Shown: positions 46,785-59,918 of the stretch, one piece after another
How the letters are laid out: each line of letters begins with the position of its first letter
Position numbering within the stretch: position 1 is the first letter of the stretch
Assembly: GCF_014646695.1 (NCBI RefSeq)
Contig: NZ_BMNT01000015.1
Location: forward strand, 26,850-90,849
Direction of reading: 5' to 3'
DNA length: 64,000 nucleotides
Source: Sphaerisporangium melleum
Lineage (GTDB): Bacteria; Actinomycetota; Actinomycetes; Streptosporangiales; Streptosporangiaceae
Translations under genes and position numbers: made by a program
Notes under the pieces: model-generated
The model's database searches: none
What the model was told of the DNA's origin: nothing
The model's input: the letters and a program-made list of their open reading frames with translations, nothing else

Positions 46785-48068
46785 GTGCGCGAATACCTCC
46801 TCATGGCGTCGGTGGCGGCGGTGGTCACCTATCTCCTGGTCCCCCTGGTCAGGGTCTTCGCCCTCCGCATCGGGGCCGCGCCGGAGATCCGCGAGAGAGA
46901 CGTGCACACCGTGCGCACCCCGCGGCTCGGTGGGCTGGCGATGTACGCCGGCATGCTCGCGGGGCTCTTCGTGGCCAGCAGGCTGGACCACATCGGGCCC
47001 AAGCTCGCCGACCCCCGCATGGGCGACGGCCACACGGTGATCGCCCTGGCCCTGGCGGGCGGCATCATCGTGCTCGTCGGCTTCCTGGACGACTGGTGGG
47101 GGATGGACGCCTTCGTCAAGCTGGGCGGCCAGATCGCGGCGGCCGGGCTGCTGGTGGTGTTCAAGCTGACCCTGCTGTGGATCCCGCTGCCCAACGGCGG
47201 GACGGTCAGCCTGGACAACACGCTGACCACGATCATCACCATTCTCGTCGTCGTCGTGGCGATCAACGCCGTGAACTTCGTGGACGGCCTGGACGGCCTG
47301 GCGGCGGGCATCGTCTGCATCGCCGCCATGGCGACCTTCGCCTGGACGGTCGCGCTGACCGACAGCCTCGACCAGGGCCGGCTGAGCGTCACGGCCGCGA
47401 TCACCGCGATCCTGATCGGGATGTGCCTGGGCTTCCTGCCGCACAACTTCCATCCCGCGAAGATCTTCATGGGCGACACCGGCGCCATGCTGATCGGCCT
47501 GGTGCTGGCGACCTCGGTGGTCACGGTGACCGGCACCGTGGACTACAACGGGGCGGCCGGCGACATCAACCGCTTCCCGGTCGTCCTGCCCATCCTGCTC
47601 CCGCTGGCGGTGATGGTGCTCCCGCTGGCGGACCTGATCATGGCGGTCGTGCGGCGCACCTCCTACGGCAAGTCGCCGTTCGCGCCCGACCGCGGCCACC
47701 TGCACCACCGGCTGCTGCAGATCGGCCACTCGCATCGCCGCACCGTCCTGATCATGTACGCGTGGACGTTCCTGTTCGCCGCGACCGTGGTCGGCCTGTC
47801 GGTCGGCGGCGTGCCGCTGATCGTCTTCCCGGTGGTCGTGCTGCTGGCCCTCGCGGTGCTGGTCATGATGAGCCTGCCGATGTGGCGCTCGGGCCGCGGG
47901 ACACGCGGCTCCGGCGGTGCGGGCGGCCACGCCGTCCCCCGGGGGCCCGTGGGCGGCGGCGGTACGGGTGCTGCGGCGGCCACGCCGGCGACCGCCGAGG
48001 CCGCGGGGGAGCAGGGCGTCGCCGGTTCGGCCCCGGCCTCGCGCGCCGCCGCCGGCACGGGCGGCTGA
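46785..48068 (+). CDS. Undecaprenyl-phosphate GlcNAc-1-phosphate transferase-like (WecA/TagO/MraY family)
   Basis: 427 residues, integral membrane, about 11 hydrophobic segments. It transfers a sugar-1-phosphate (usually GlcNAc) to undecaprenyl phosphate, starting cell-wall-linked glycan. Motifs: HTVRTPRLGGLAMY, the Mg/catalytic acidic GFLDDWWGMD, NAVNFVDGLDGLAAG, FLPHNFHPAKIFMGDTGAM and the cytosolic RGHLHHRLLQIGHSHRRT, which mark the WecA branch rather than MraY. The last 60 residues are Gly/Ala-rich and disordered. The start is GTG 46785. It lies directly upstream of the atp operon, as in other actinobacteria. Possibly relevant to the glycosyltransferases in the window, but that is inference. 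Confidence 0.9.
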   Translation: MREYLLMASVAAVVTYLLVPLVRVFALRIGAAPEIRERDVHTVRTPRLGGLAMYAGMLAGLFVASRLDHIGPKLADPRMGDGHTVIALALAGGIIVLVGFLDDWWGMDAFVKLGGQIAAAGLLVVFKLTLLWIPLPNGGTVSLDNTLTTIITILVVVVAINAVNFVDGLDGLAAGIVCIAAMATFAWTVALTDSLDQGRLSVTAAITAILIGMCLGFLPHNFHPAKIFMGDTGAMLIGLVLATSVVTVTGTVDYNGAAGDINRFPVVLPILLPLAVMVLPLADLIMAVVRRTSYGKSPFAPDRGHLHHRLLQIGHSHRRTVLIMYAWTFLFAATVVGLSVGGVPLIVFPVVVLLALAVLVMMSLPMWRSGRGTRGSGGAGGHAVPRGPVGGGGTGAAAATPATAEAAGEQGVAGSAPASRAAAGTGG

Positions 48069-48261
48069 CCCGCGGGGCGCCGACCAGGCGTGGCCGCACC
48101 GGCTCGCCGCCGGTCGTTCATCCGCACGAAATAGCAGGTAAAGGCAGCACTCCCGGAGCTTGTGATATCTTTCACTAGCAGTGGCCCCGGCAAGGGCCGG
48201 GCAACGTTCGCCTTGTAAGGTAGCAATCGCTCGCTTGACAACTGATGCTCTGGAGCAGCCG

Positions 48262-48690
48262 ATGCAGGACAACGATCTCCGAATACTGAGAGCGGCCGCG
48301 ATCCCGACCGCCCTGCTCGGCCTGATCGCTGTCGTCGCCGCCGCGCTCATCGCCGGCTCCAAGGGAGCGCTCGGCGCCGGCATCGGCGCCCTGGTCGTCG
48401 GCGTCTTCTTCACCATCGGCATGGTCGCCGTGGCCTACGCGGCGCGCATCTCGCCGACGATCATGATGGCCGCCGCCATGGGCACCTACCTCGTCAAGAT
48501 CCTCCTGCTCGCGGTGCTGCTCGAACGCTTCTCGGACGCCACCGTCTGGGACTCCCAGTCGTTCAGCCTGACCGTCATCGCCTGCACGATCTGCTGGACG
48601 ATCGGCGAAGCGCGCGGTTTCCTGCGCCTTCGCATGCTCTACGTCGATCCCGAGGTCAAAGTTCCCGGCCACGTCGAGGAGAAGAGGTGA
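48262..48690 (+). CDS. atpI: ATP synthase accessory protein I
   Basis: 142 residues with four hydrophobic segments (RAAAIPTALLGLIAVVAAALIAG; AGIGALVVGVFFTIGMVAVAY; TIMMAAAMGTYLVKILLLAVLL; SFSLTVIACTICWTIGEARGF, in parts). AtpI helps assemble the c-ring; sequence conservation is low and the assignment rests on topology and position in front of atpB. The start is ATG 48262 with GGAG upstream; a longer TTG start at 48232 is possible. The region 48069-48261 before it has no gene but a GGCCC-CGGCAA-GGGCC repeat near 48184-48198. Confidence 0.85.
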   Translation: MQDNDLRILRAAAIPTALLGLIAVVAAALIAGSKGALGAGIGALVVGVFFTIGMVAVAYAARISPTIMMAAAMGTYLVKILLLAVLLERFSDATVWDSQSFSLTVIACTICWTIGEARGFLRLRMLYVDPEVKVPGHVEEKR

Positions 48691-48797
48691 GCCGTCATGC
48701 TCCGCCCGGCCGCTTCCCTTACACTCTCATCGGCAGACGAGGTGCGACCGGTCGCCGTCCGGCTCGGGGGACGAAGATCTCCGAAGGCTGGCACGAT

Positions 48798-48827
48798 ATG
48801 ACTAGTCACAGCCGCGCCTGCTATTGT
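48798..48827 (+). promoter_or_regulatory. Predicted extended -10 promoter of the atpB operon with palindrome
   Basis: TGCTATTGT (48819-48827) is an extended -10 element and ATGACT (48798-48803) is a fair -35 at 18-base spacing. The perfect palindrome TGACTAGTCA (48799-48808) overlaps the -35, so a regulator could compete there. Transcription would start near 48834, giving a leader of about 145 bases to atpB. Confidence 0.55.
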
Positions 48828-48979
48828 CGCGTGCGCGGTAAACAAGGTTGGGGAACTTCTGTCGGAGCCATCGAGCCCTGGCCTCCTCGCCCTCTTTCGA
48901 CTTCTCATCCGGCCCGCCCGTCCGTGGCGAGGCCATTGGATGGCCACTTGACCGATCAACACGACGAAGGGAACGACGA

Positions 48980-50093
<1,114 letters not shown>

Positions 50094-50125
50094 CGTTCGA
50101 CCGGCTCTGAAGGAGGGCGGCAATC

Positions 50126-50665
50126 ATGTACGCACTAGCGGCAGAGGAAGCGGCGAACCCGCTCCTTCCCCACCCGGCCGAGCTGGTCATCGGTGGCCTG
50201 TCGTTCCTGGTCGTTCTGTTCTTCGTCGGCCGCCTCCTTGTGCCCCGCATCCAGAAGACCCTGGAGATGCGGACCGAGGCCATCGAGGGCGGTCTCAAGA
50301 AGGCGGAGGAGGCCCAGGCAGAAGCCCAGCGCACGCTGGAGGACTACCGGGCCAAGCTCGCCGAGGCCCGGCACGAGGCCGCCCGCATGCGCGAGGAGGC
50401 CCGCGAGCAGGCCGCGCAGATCAAGGCCGAGCTGCGCGAGGAGGCCCAGGCCGAGGCCCGGCGCCTCATCGAGGCGGCGCACGCCCAGATCGAGGCCGAC
50501 CGCCAGCAGGCGTTCACGCAGCTGCGCGCCGAGCTCGGCCGGCTGTCCATCGAGCTGGCGAGCCGCATCGTCGGCGAGTCGCTCGAGGACCAGGCCCGGC
50601 AGACCGGCGTCGTCGACCGCTTCCTCGACGAGCTGGAGTCCGCCGGCGAGGCGGCGGTGCGCTGA
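50126..50665 (+). CDS. atpF: F1Fo ATP synthase subunit b
   Basis: 179 residues. One membrane helix (about 15-38, ELVIGGLSFLVVLFFVGRLL), then a long charged coiled coil (KKAEEAQAEAQRTLEDYRAKL and on) forming the peripheral stalk. The start is ATG 50126 with GAAGGAGGG in front. The stop overlaps the atpH start (TGATG). Confidence 0.96.
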   Translation: MYALAAEEAANPLLPHPAELVIGGLSFLVVLFFVGRLLVPRIQKTLEMRTEAIEGGLKKAEEAQAEAQRTLEDYRAKLAEARHEAARMREEAREQAAQIKAELREEAQAEARRLIEAAHAQIEADRQQAFTQLRAELGRLSIELASRIVGESLEDQARQTGVVDRFLDELESAGEAAVR

Positions 50666-51474
50666 TGAGGGGCCTGAGCCGCAGCTCGTTCGCCGAGGTG
50701 GAGGAGCGCTTCAACGCGGCGGCCGGCGCGGCCGACCTCGGCCGGCTGGCCGACGACCTGGACGCCGTCGCCGTCCTGCTCGACAACGAGCACGGGCTGC
50801 GCCGCAACCTCGCCGACCCGGCCCGCCCGGCCGAGCAGAAGGCGGACGTCGTGCGCATCCTGCTGACCGGCAAGGTCGGCGAAGCCGCTCTGGAGACGGT
50901 CGTCGCGGCCGTCTCCGTCAAGTGGTCGAGGCCGGCCGACCTGGCCGACGCGCTGGAAAGGCTCAGCGTCGTCGCCTCGGCGGCCGAGGCCGAGTCGGCC
51001 GGCAGGCTCGACGACGTGGAGGACGAGCTCTTCCGCTTCGGCCGCATCGTCGAGGCCAACCCCTCGCTGCGCATGGCGGTCGTCGACCCCGCCGTCCCCG
51101 CGGACGCCAAGCGGGGGCTGCTCGACGACCTGCTGCGCGACAGGGTGGCGGCCACGTCGCTGCGCCTGATCACGCAGCTCGCGCTGTACCCGCGAGGGCG
51201 TAGTTTGGAACGTGGGCTGGAGGAGTACGGCCGGCTCGTGGCGGAGCAGCGGCAGCAGCTCGTCGCCGTGGTGCGCAGCGCGGTTCCGCTGAGCGAGGAG
51301 CAGAGACAGCGCCTCGCCGCCTGGTTGCGCGCCACCTACGGGCGCGATGTCCACCTCAACACCGAGGTGGACCCGCGAGTGCTCGGTGGGTTCTCGGTCC
51401 GGCTCGGCGACGAGCTGATCGACACCACCATCGCAGGACGTATTGAAGAAGTCCGCCGCCGGTTGGCCGGCTAG
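50665..51474 (+). CDS. atpH: F1Fo ATP synthase subunit delta
   Basis: 269 residues, the long actinobacterial delta: the usual OSCP-like domain at the C-terminus (LLDDLLRDRVAATSLRLITQL, DVHLNTEVDPRVLGGFSVRLGDELIDTTI) preceded by an extra helical part. Unlike mycobacteria, where atpF and delta are fused, here it is separate from atpF, which it overlaps by one base. It clamps the stator to the top of F1. Confidence 0.95.
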   Translation: MRGLSRSSFAEVEERFNAAAGAADLGRLADDLDAVAVLLDNEHGLRRNLADPARPAEQKADVVRILLTGKVGEAALETVVAAVSVKWSRPADLADALERLSVVASAAEAESAGRLDDVEDELFRFGRIVEANPSLRMAVVDPAVPADAKRGLLDDLLRDRVAATSLRLITQLALYPRGRSLERGLEEYGRLVAEQRQQLVAVVRSAVPLSEEQRQRLAAWLRATYGRDVHLNTEVDPRVLGGFSVRLGDELIDTTIAGRIEEVRRRLAG

Positions 51475-51514
51475 GAGTGTCAGGGCGGCCGATGATTAGG
51501 GAGACTGAAGAGAG

Positions 51515-53164
<1,650 letters not shown>

Positions 53165-53167
53165 TCC

Positions 53168-54070
53168 ATGGGTGCCCAGCTAAGACTGCTGCGGCGGCGG
53201 ATCAGGTCGGTCAAGTCCACCGCCAAGATCACCCGTGCCCAGGAGCTCATCGCCTCCTCGCGCATCATCAAGGCGCAGCAGCGCATGGAGGCGGCGGTGC
53301 CCTACGAGCGCGAGATCACTCGCGCCGTGTCGGCCGTCCTGAGCAACAGCGCGGACATCGACCACCCGCTGACCGTCGCCAAGGAGCAGCCGGCCAGCGC
53401 CGGTGTGCTGATCGTGACCAGTGACCGCGGCTTCGCCGGAGGCTTCAACGCCAACGTCCTGCGCGAGGCCGAGGCGCTGGCCGGGCACCTGCGCGCCCGC
53501 AACGTACAGATCAAGCCGTACGTCGTCGGGCGCAAGGGCATCACCTGGCACCGCTTCCGCAGCCGGCCGATGAGCGGCGAGTGGGCGGGGTTCTCCGACA
53601 GCCCCTCCTACGCGCACGCCAAGGAGATCGCCGAAGCGCTGGTCGCGGCCTTCGAGGACGACAACGGGATCGACGAGATCCACATCGTCTACACCGGGTT
53701 CGTTTCGATGCTGACCCAGGATGTGCGGGTCACCCGCGTCCTGCCGCTCGAGGTCGAGGAGACCACCGAGCAGCCGGCGGAGGGCCCGCTGCCGTACTAC
53801 GAGTTCGAGCCGACCGCGGGCGAGGTGCTCAACCAGCTCCTGCCCCGCTACATCGAGTCGCGCATCTTCAACGCGCTGCTCCAGTCGGCCGCCTCGGAGC
53901 ACGCCTCGCGCCGCCGGGCGATGAAGTCGGCGACCGACAACGCCAACGAGCTCATCCGCGTGTTCACCCAGCAGATGAACCAGGCTCGCCAGGCCGAGAT
54001 CACCCAGGAAATCAGCGAGATCGTCGGCGGAGCGAACGCGCTCGCCGACGCCTCTGCGGGGAAAGAGTGA
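53168..54070 (+). CDS. atpG: F1Fo ATP synthase subunit gamma
   Basis: 300 residues; central shaft. N-terminal helix GAQLRLLRRRIRSVKSTAKI and C-terminal helix with RRRAMKSATDNANELI form the coiled coil that rotates in F1; VLIVTSDRGFAGGFN is the family's central strand. Start ATG 53168. Confidence 0.97.
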   Translation: MGAQLRLLRRRIRSVKSTAKITRAQELIASSRIIKAQQRMEAAVPYEREITRAVSAVLSNSADIDHPLTVAKEQPASAGVLIVTSDRGFAGGFNANVLREAEALAGHLRARNVQIKPYVVGRKGITWHRFRSRPMSGEWAGFSDSPSYAHAKEIAEALVAAFEDDNGIDEIHIVYTGFVSMLTQDVRVTRVLPLEVEETTEQPAEGPLPYYEFEPTAGEVLNQLLPRYIESRIFNALLQSAASEHASRRRAMKSATDNANELIRVFTQQMNQARQAEITQEISEIVGGANALADASAGKE

Positions 54071-55507
<1,437 letters not shown>

Positions 55508-55514
55508 CGACTGG

Positions 55515-55543
55515 ATGCCGGCACGGCGGCGCCGTGCCGGCAT
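55515..55543 (+). terminator. 12-bp perfect hairpin between atpD and atpC
   Basis: ATGCCGGCACGG (55515-55526) and CCGTGCCGGCAT (55532-55543) pair around the loop CGGCG, seven bases after the atpD stop and 17 bases before the atpC start. There is no T-tract. It may attenuate or process the mRNA so that less epsilon is made, or stabilise the upstream message. Confidence 0.6.
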
Positions 55544-55559
55544 TCGAGGAAGGTGTGTG

Positions 55560-55961
55560 ATGGCAAAGCTCCGCATCGGAGTGGTATCGCCGGAACGTGA
55601 GATCTGGGCCGGCGAGGCCGACATGGTGATTGCCAAGACCGTGGACGGCGAGATCGGTATCATGCCGAATCATGCGCCCGTGCTCGGCGTCCTCGTCGAG
55701 GGCGGCGTTCTGCGCATCCGGCGCGGCGACGGTGACGACATCGTGGCCGCGGTGCACGGCGGGTTCATCTCGGTGGCCAACAACGACGTGTCGGTGCTCG
55801 CCGAGACGGCCGAGCTCGGCTCCGAGGTGGACGTGGCGGCGGCACGCGACGCGCTCCAGCGCGCGCTCGCCTCCGTCGAGGCCGACAACGAGAACGCCGA
55901 GGCTCAGATCGAGGCGAAGCGAGCTCGGGCCCGGCTGCGTGCGGCCGGCGAAGAGGTCTGA
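55560..55961 (+). CDS. atpC: F1Fo ATP synthase subunit epsilon
   Basis: 133 residues. N-terminal beta-sandwich (RIGVVSPEREIWAGEADMVI, GEIGIMPNHAPVLGVL) plus two C-terminal helices that regulate ATPase activity. The start is ATG 55560 with GAGGAAGG upstream. Last of the eight structural genes. Confidence 0.97.
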   Translation: MAKLRIGVVSPEREIWAGEADMVIAKTVDGEIGIMPNHAPVLGVLVEGGVLRIRRGDGDDIVAAVHGGFISVANNDVSVLAETAELGSEVDVAAARDALQRALASVEADNENAEAQIEAKRARARLRAAGEEV

Positions 55962-55974
55962 TAGATACACCGAC

Positions 55975-56379
55975 ATGAACGTGGGGGCGGCTATGGCGGC
56001 GCTTGACATCGTGGTGAGCGTCGTGGTGGTCGCCGCCCTGCTCGTACTCCGCGGGATCCTGCTCGCACGATCCCGGGGCAATGTCGTATGCAGCCTGAGG
56101 ACGGGCGACCGTGCCTGGCGCAGCGGGGTGGCCCGCTACGCCGGCGGGGAGCTCCACTGGATCCCCTTCCTGGGTCTGCGACTGAGGCCGCGCCACGCTA
56201 TCGCGAGGCGCGGCCTCACTGTTTCCACCCGCCGCCCGCTCGCCGGTGGCGAGGGCCCCGCGGGTTACTGGACGGTCGACTGCGCCGGCGTCTCCCTGGC
56301 CATGAGCGAGGACGCCCTCACCGGCTTCCTCGCCTGGGTGGAGTCCGCCCCGCCCAGCGCCCACCTCGACGCCGCGTAA
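55975..56379 (+). CDS. DUF2550 family membrane protein
   Basis: 134 residues. One N-terminal membrane helix (ALDIVVSVVVVAALLVLRGIL), then a soluble domain with CSLRTGDRAWRSGVARYAGGELHWI and ISxxRP-type tail. Actinobacterial genomes almost always carry this family just after atpC, here 13 bases away and probably co-transcribed. Function unknown. The start is ATG 55975; the ribosome site is weak. Confidence 0.9.
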   Translation: MNVGAAMAALDIVVSVVVVAALLVLRGILLARSRGNVVCSLRTGDRAWRSGVARYAGGELHWIPFLGLRLRPRHAIARRGLTVSTRRPLAGGEGPAGYWTVDCAGVSLAMSEDALTGFLAWVESAPPSAHLDAA

Positions 56380-56439
56380 TACTGTGCTTCCTTGCCTCGC
56401 TTCGCTCGGCGGCTCGTGTCGCCCTTGAGGCGGTTACGG

Positions 56440-57030
56440 CTAGCGGGTGGCGCCGGGTTTCCAGAGGAGTTCGCCGCCGGTGGCGGTGATGCGGCACAGG
56501 ATGAACATCAGGTCGCTGAGGCGGTTGAGGTAGGTCGCGGTCAGCGGGTTCACGTCGTCGTGGGCCTCCAGGGCCGACCATGCCGTGCGCTCGGCTCGCC
56601 GCACCACGGTGCGGGCGACGTGCATCAGCGCCGTGCCGGGGGAGCCGCCGGGCAGGATGAAACTGCGCAGAGGCTTGAGCTCGGCGTTGAAGCGGTCGCA
56701 CTGCTCCTCCAGCCATGCGATGTACGACGGCTCGACGCGCAGCGGGGGGAACTCCGGGTCCGGGGTGACCGGCGTGCACAGGTCGGCGCCCACGTCGAAC
56801 AGCTCGTTCTGCACCCGGGCCAGCACCTCGGCGACCTCGCCGGGCAGGTCGCCCATGGCCATCGCGACACCGATGGCCGCGTTGGCCTCCTCCACGTCGG
56901 CGTAGGCGGCGAGCCGGGGGTCGGTCTTGCTGGTGCGGCTCATGTCGCCGAGGCTCGTGGTGCCGTCGTCCCCGGTGCGGGTGTAGATCTTCGAGAGGAC
57001 GACCGGCTTGTCATTGTCAGCTCGCGTCAT
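56440..57030 (-). CDS. Cob(I)yrinic acid a,c-diamide adenosyltransferase (PduO type)
   Basis: 196 residues. Transfers the adenosyl group of ATP to cob(I)alamin to make adenosylcobalamin. The PduO/MMAB marks are KIYTRTGDDGTTSLGD at the N-terminus (ATP binding), ADVEEANAAIG, and VVRRAERTAW with YLNRLSDLMFILCR near the C-terminus. The start is 57030 (ATG). It is convergent with the DUF2550 gene across 60 bases, the same neighbourhood as in Mycobacterium tuberculosis Rv1314c. No cobalamin riboswitch is seen upstream. Confidence 0.95.
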   Translation of the reverse strand: MTRADNDKPVVLSKIYTRTGDDGTTSLGDMSRTSKTDPRLAAYADVEEANAAIGVAMAMGDLPGEVAEVLARVQNELFDVGADLCTPVTPDPEFPPLRVEPSYIAWLEEQCDRFNAELKPLRSFILPGGSPGTALMHVARTVVRRAERTAWSALEAHDDVNPLTATYLNRLSDLMFILCRITATGGELLWKPGATR

Positions 57031-57284
57031 GCCGCCAGCGTAACGACCCCTGCCACGCCGAAGGCGAGGTGGCGGCGGCGTCCGTGTGCCTCGTCCGGCC
57101 CAGGGGTGCGGCCTGACCCTCCGGTACCTCTTTCATGGGCTGTGCGGCCTTCTCAGCGGCTTCTGGAGGGGCTGCTGGGGCTGAGGGGGCTCTGGACACC
57201 GCCGGCTGGGAGGCATGGGCCGCGCGGAAGCGGGCAGGGAGACGATGCGGCCTCAAGGCGGGTCGCCGGACATGAGGAGGCGGC

Positions 57285-57602
57285 ATGCGAGGCCGGATGG
57301 GTCCGGGATGCCAGGAGGTCCGCGTCGGGTCCCGGCTCGACGTGGGCACCGTCGCGACGCTGCGGCCGTGCCTGCACGAGGCGGTCGAGAGCGGCGAGGG
57401 TGACGTGATCGTCGATCTCTCCGATCTGGAGATGATCGACTCCGCCGGTCTGGGAGTCCTCGTCGGCACGCATCGCCGCGCGCTACGCGCGGGACGCCGC
57501 CTCGTGCTACGGGGGGTGCCACCGCGGGTCATGCGGTTGCTCGCCATCACCCGGTTGCACCGGGTGCTCCGGGTCGAGCAGCCTGTGGCCGCCGTGGCCT
57601 GA
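57285..57602 (+). CDS. STAS-domain anti-sigma factor antagonist
   Basis: 105 residues. Typical SpoIIAA/RsbV fold: RLDVGTVATLRPCLHEAV, VIVDLSDLEMIDSAGLGVLVGTHRRA with phosphorylatable Ser53, and RLVLRGVPPRVMRLLAITRL. It would bind and free a sigma factor from an RsbW-type kinase; the kinase at 6403 is distant and need not be its partner. The start is ATG 57285 with GAGGAGG upstream. It stands alone. Confidence 0.92.
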   Translation: MRGRMGPGCQEVRVGSRLDVGTVATLRPCLHEAVESGEGDVIVDLSDLEMIDSAGLGVLVGTHRRALRAGRRLVLRGVPPRVMRLLAITRLHRVLRVEQPVAAVA

Positions 57603-57733
57603 TCGCGTCGCCGGCGCGCCGGGGGAGCGCCGCAGGTGGCGTGGGATATGAGGGAGGCGCTCGCCGCCGACCTCCGTGTCATCGAGGGCGGGCGCCCGCG
57701 GGCCGCCCGCCCTCCGGCCGGACGCGGCGGCGC

Positions 57734-58342
57734 TCAGGCGCCGAAGCAGCGGCGGAGGATGTGCAGAGCCGTCTCGATGAGGTGGTCCAGGGGCGGCCGG
57801 TCGTCGGCCAGCACCCACTCGATCAGCAGCTCCTGCAGCGCCCCGACCACCGCGAGCGCGAGCAGGTGCGTCCGGCCCGGCAGCCCGTTGGGCAGTTCGC
57901 CCATGGTCTGTTCGATGATCTCGGTGAAGCTGTTGACGGCGCGCTGCCGCTCCATCGTGAGGATGTCGCCCGCCCGCCGCACTTCCAGGTGCAGGATGCG
58001 GGCACGCCGGATGTCCCGGGTGACGAAGGTGATGTAGGCGGTGATGCCCGCGCAGAGCCGGCTGTCGGGATCGGGGCCGGCCTCGCCGATCGCCTTGCTG
58101 ACCGTGATGACCGTCTCCTCGACGCAGCGCTCGTAGACCGCCCGCATGAGCTCTTCGCGTCCGGTGAAACATTCATAGAACGCGCGGTTGGAGATGCGCG
58201 CCGAGGCGCACAGCCGCTCGATCGTGGTCGCGCCGAATCCCACGCCGGAGAACAGCGTGTACGCGGCGGTCACCAGCCGTTCCCTGCGATCGGCTAATCG
58301 CTGCTCCGCCGTCATTCCGCGGTAGTCGCGTCCGCTGGCCAC
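57734..58342 (-). CDS. TetR/AcrR-family transcriptional regulator
   Basis: 202 residues from GTG 58342 (GAGGTGAG upstream). HTH at about 15-65: RRERLVTAAYTLFSGVGFGATTIERLCASARISNRAFYECFTGREELMRAVYE, in consecutive helices, with the Y.CF recognition-helix end. A helical ligand domain of usual length follows. It lies 79 bases downstream of the aldehyde dehydrogenase on the same strand and probably regulates it. Confidence 0.92.
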   Translation of the reverse strand: MASGRDYRGMTAEQRLADRRERLVTAAYTLFSGVGFGATTIERLCASARISNRAFYECFTGREELMRAVYERCVEETVITVSKAIGEAGPDPDSRLCAGITAYITFVTRDIRRARILHLEVRRAGDILTMERQRAVNSFTEIIEQTMGELPNGLPGRTHLLALAVVGALQELLIEWVLADDRPPLDHLIETALHILRRCFGA

Positions 58343-58421
58343 TGCTCACCTCGCGTCCTGCTGGCCCCGTAGGAACCCATCATTATGGACGCAAGATCGT
58401 TTTTCGGGAAGTATAGGACAG

Positions 58422-59918
58422 CTACCTTCTGCGTCGGCCGTGCACGAAAGTGATCAGTTTCACAAGGCGTGCCATCTCGGCGGGAGTCCTCCGGAAGGTG
58501 GTGATGTGCATGCCGGGCAGCGGGAAACGCTGGCGGCTGACGGCCTTCGGACGGGCGAACTCGCGCAGCCCGTCCGCGCCGTGGATCCGCCCGAATCCCG
58601 AGTCGCCGATCCCGCCGAACGGCAACGCCGGCACGCCCGCGAACGAGATGATCGAGTTGATCGCCGTCATGCCGCTGAGCATGGCCCGGGCGAGCTCCAT
58701 GGCGCGCCGGGGATTCCCGGAGAAGATCGTGCCGCCCAGGCCGTAGGACACCGCGTTGGCCCGCTCCAGCGCCTCCTCCGCGTCGGCCACCTTGCGTACG
58801 GTGAGGGTCGGCCCGAAGGTCTCCTCCCGCACCGCGCTGGAGTCCTCCGGCACGTCGGTGAGCACCACCGGGTCCACGTACGGCGGCCGGACGGCGTCCG
58901 CGCCGCCCACCACGGCCCGGCCGCCCTTGGCGAGGGCGTCGTCCAGGTGCCGGCGGATCACCTCCGTCTGGGCGGGCATGGTGATCGGCCCGTAGTCCTC
59001 GCCGCTGCGCACCGCCGCGGCCCGCTCGGTGAGCTCACGCATGAACGCGTCGTAGACGGGCTCCACGACGTACACCCGCTCGACGCCGACGCAGGTCTGC
59101 CCGGCGTTGGACATGGCCCCCCACAACGCGGCGTCCGCGGCGGCGGCGACGTCGGCATCGGCGTCCACGATGAGCGCGTCCTTGCCGCCGCACTCGGCGA
59201 CCAGCGGTGTGAGGTTGGCCGCGCACGCCGCCATGACCCGCTTGGCGGTGGCCGTCGAACCGGTGAACGCGATCTTGCCGACGCCCGGGTCGGCCGCCAG
59301 CGCGGCGCCGGTCTCGCCGAGACCGGTGACCACCTGGAAGACCTCCCGCTCCGGGACGCTCTCCCGGAACAGCTCGGCCAGCAGCACGCCGACGCCCGGG
59401 GTGAGCTCGCTCGGCTTGAACACCACGGCGTTGCCCGCGGCGAGCGCGTAGGAGATGGACCCCATCGGGGTGAACACCGGGTAGTTCCACGGCCCGATCA
59501 CTCCGACGACGCCCAGCGGGAGGTACTCCAGCGTGGCGGCGAGGTTGGCGCCGAGCAGCCCGGGGGAGACGCGGCGGGGGCCGAGCACCTTGCGGGCGTG
59601 GCGCGCCGCCCAGTCGAGGTGGGTGATGGTGAGCACGGTCTCCAGGGTGGCGTCGCCGATCGGCTTGCCGGTCTCCTCGCGCACCAGGCCGGCGATGCGG
59701 GGGAGCTCCCGGACCAGGACGGCCTTGTAGTCCAGCAGCCGCCGCCTGCGCCCTTCGAAGCCGAGGCCGGCCCACCAGCGCGCCGCCTCGCCCGCCCGTT
59801 CGACGGTGCGGTGGACGGCCGCCGCGTCGTGGCGGGGGTGGGTGCCCACGACCGCCCCGGTGGCGGGATTGAGGGAGTCGAAGGTCCGCTGCTCGGTCGC
59901 CTCGGTCGCCGTCGTCAT
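58422..59918 (-). CDS. Aldehyde dehydrogenase family protein (succinate-semialdehyde type)
   Basis: 498 residues. NAD(P)-dependent oxidation of an aldehyde to the acid. Cofactor motifs GVIGPWNYPVFTP and AFTGSTATAKRVM; general base Glu242 in ECGGKDA; nucleophile Cys276 in NAGQTCVGVERVYV; then EETFGPTLTVRKV. The C-terminus LPFGGIGDSGFGRIHG matches succinic semialdehyde dehydrogenases in actinobacteria, but substrate is an inference. The start is ATG 59918 with GAGGAGGAG; the longer frame to 60092 is not needed. Precedes the TetR gene. Confidence 0.93.
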   Translation of the reverse strand: MTTATEATEQRTFDSLNPATGAVVGTHPRHDAAAVHRTVERAGEAARWWAGLGFEGRRRRLLDYKAVLVRELPRIAGLVREETGKPIGDATLETVLTITHLDWAARHARKVLGPRRVSPGLLGANLAATLEYLPLGVVGVIGPWNYPVFTPMGSISYALAAGNAVVFKPSELTPGVGVLLAELFRESVPEREVFQVVTGLGETGAALAADPGVGKIAFTGSTATAKRVMAACAANLTPLVAECGGKDALIVDADADVAAAADAALWGAMSNAGQTCVGVERVYVVEPVYDAFMRELTERAAAVRSGEDYGPITMPAQTEVIRRHLDDALAKGGRAVVGGADAVRPPYVDPVVLTDVPEDSSAVREETFGPTLTVRKVADAEEALERANAVSYGLGGTIFSGNPRRAMELARAMLSGMTAINSIISFAGVPALPFGGIGDSGFGRIHGADGLREFARPKAVSRQRFPLPGMHITTFRRTPAEMARLVKLITFVHGRRRR

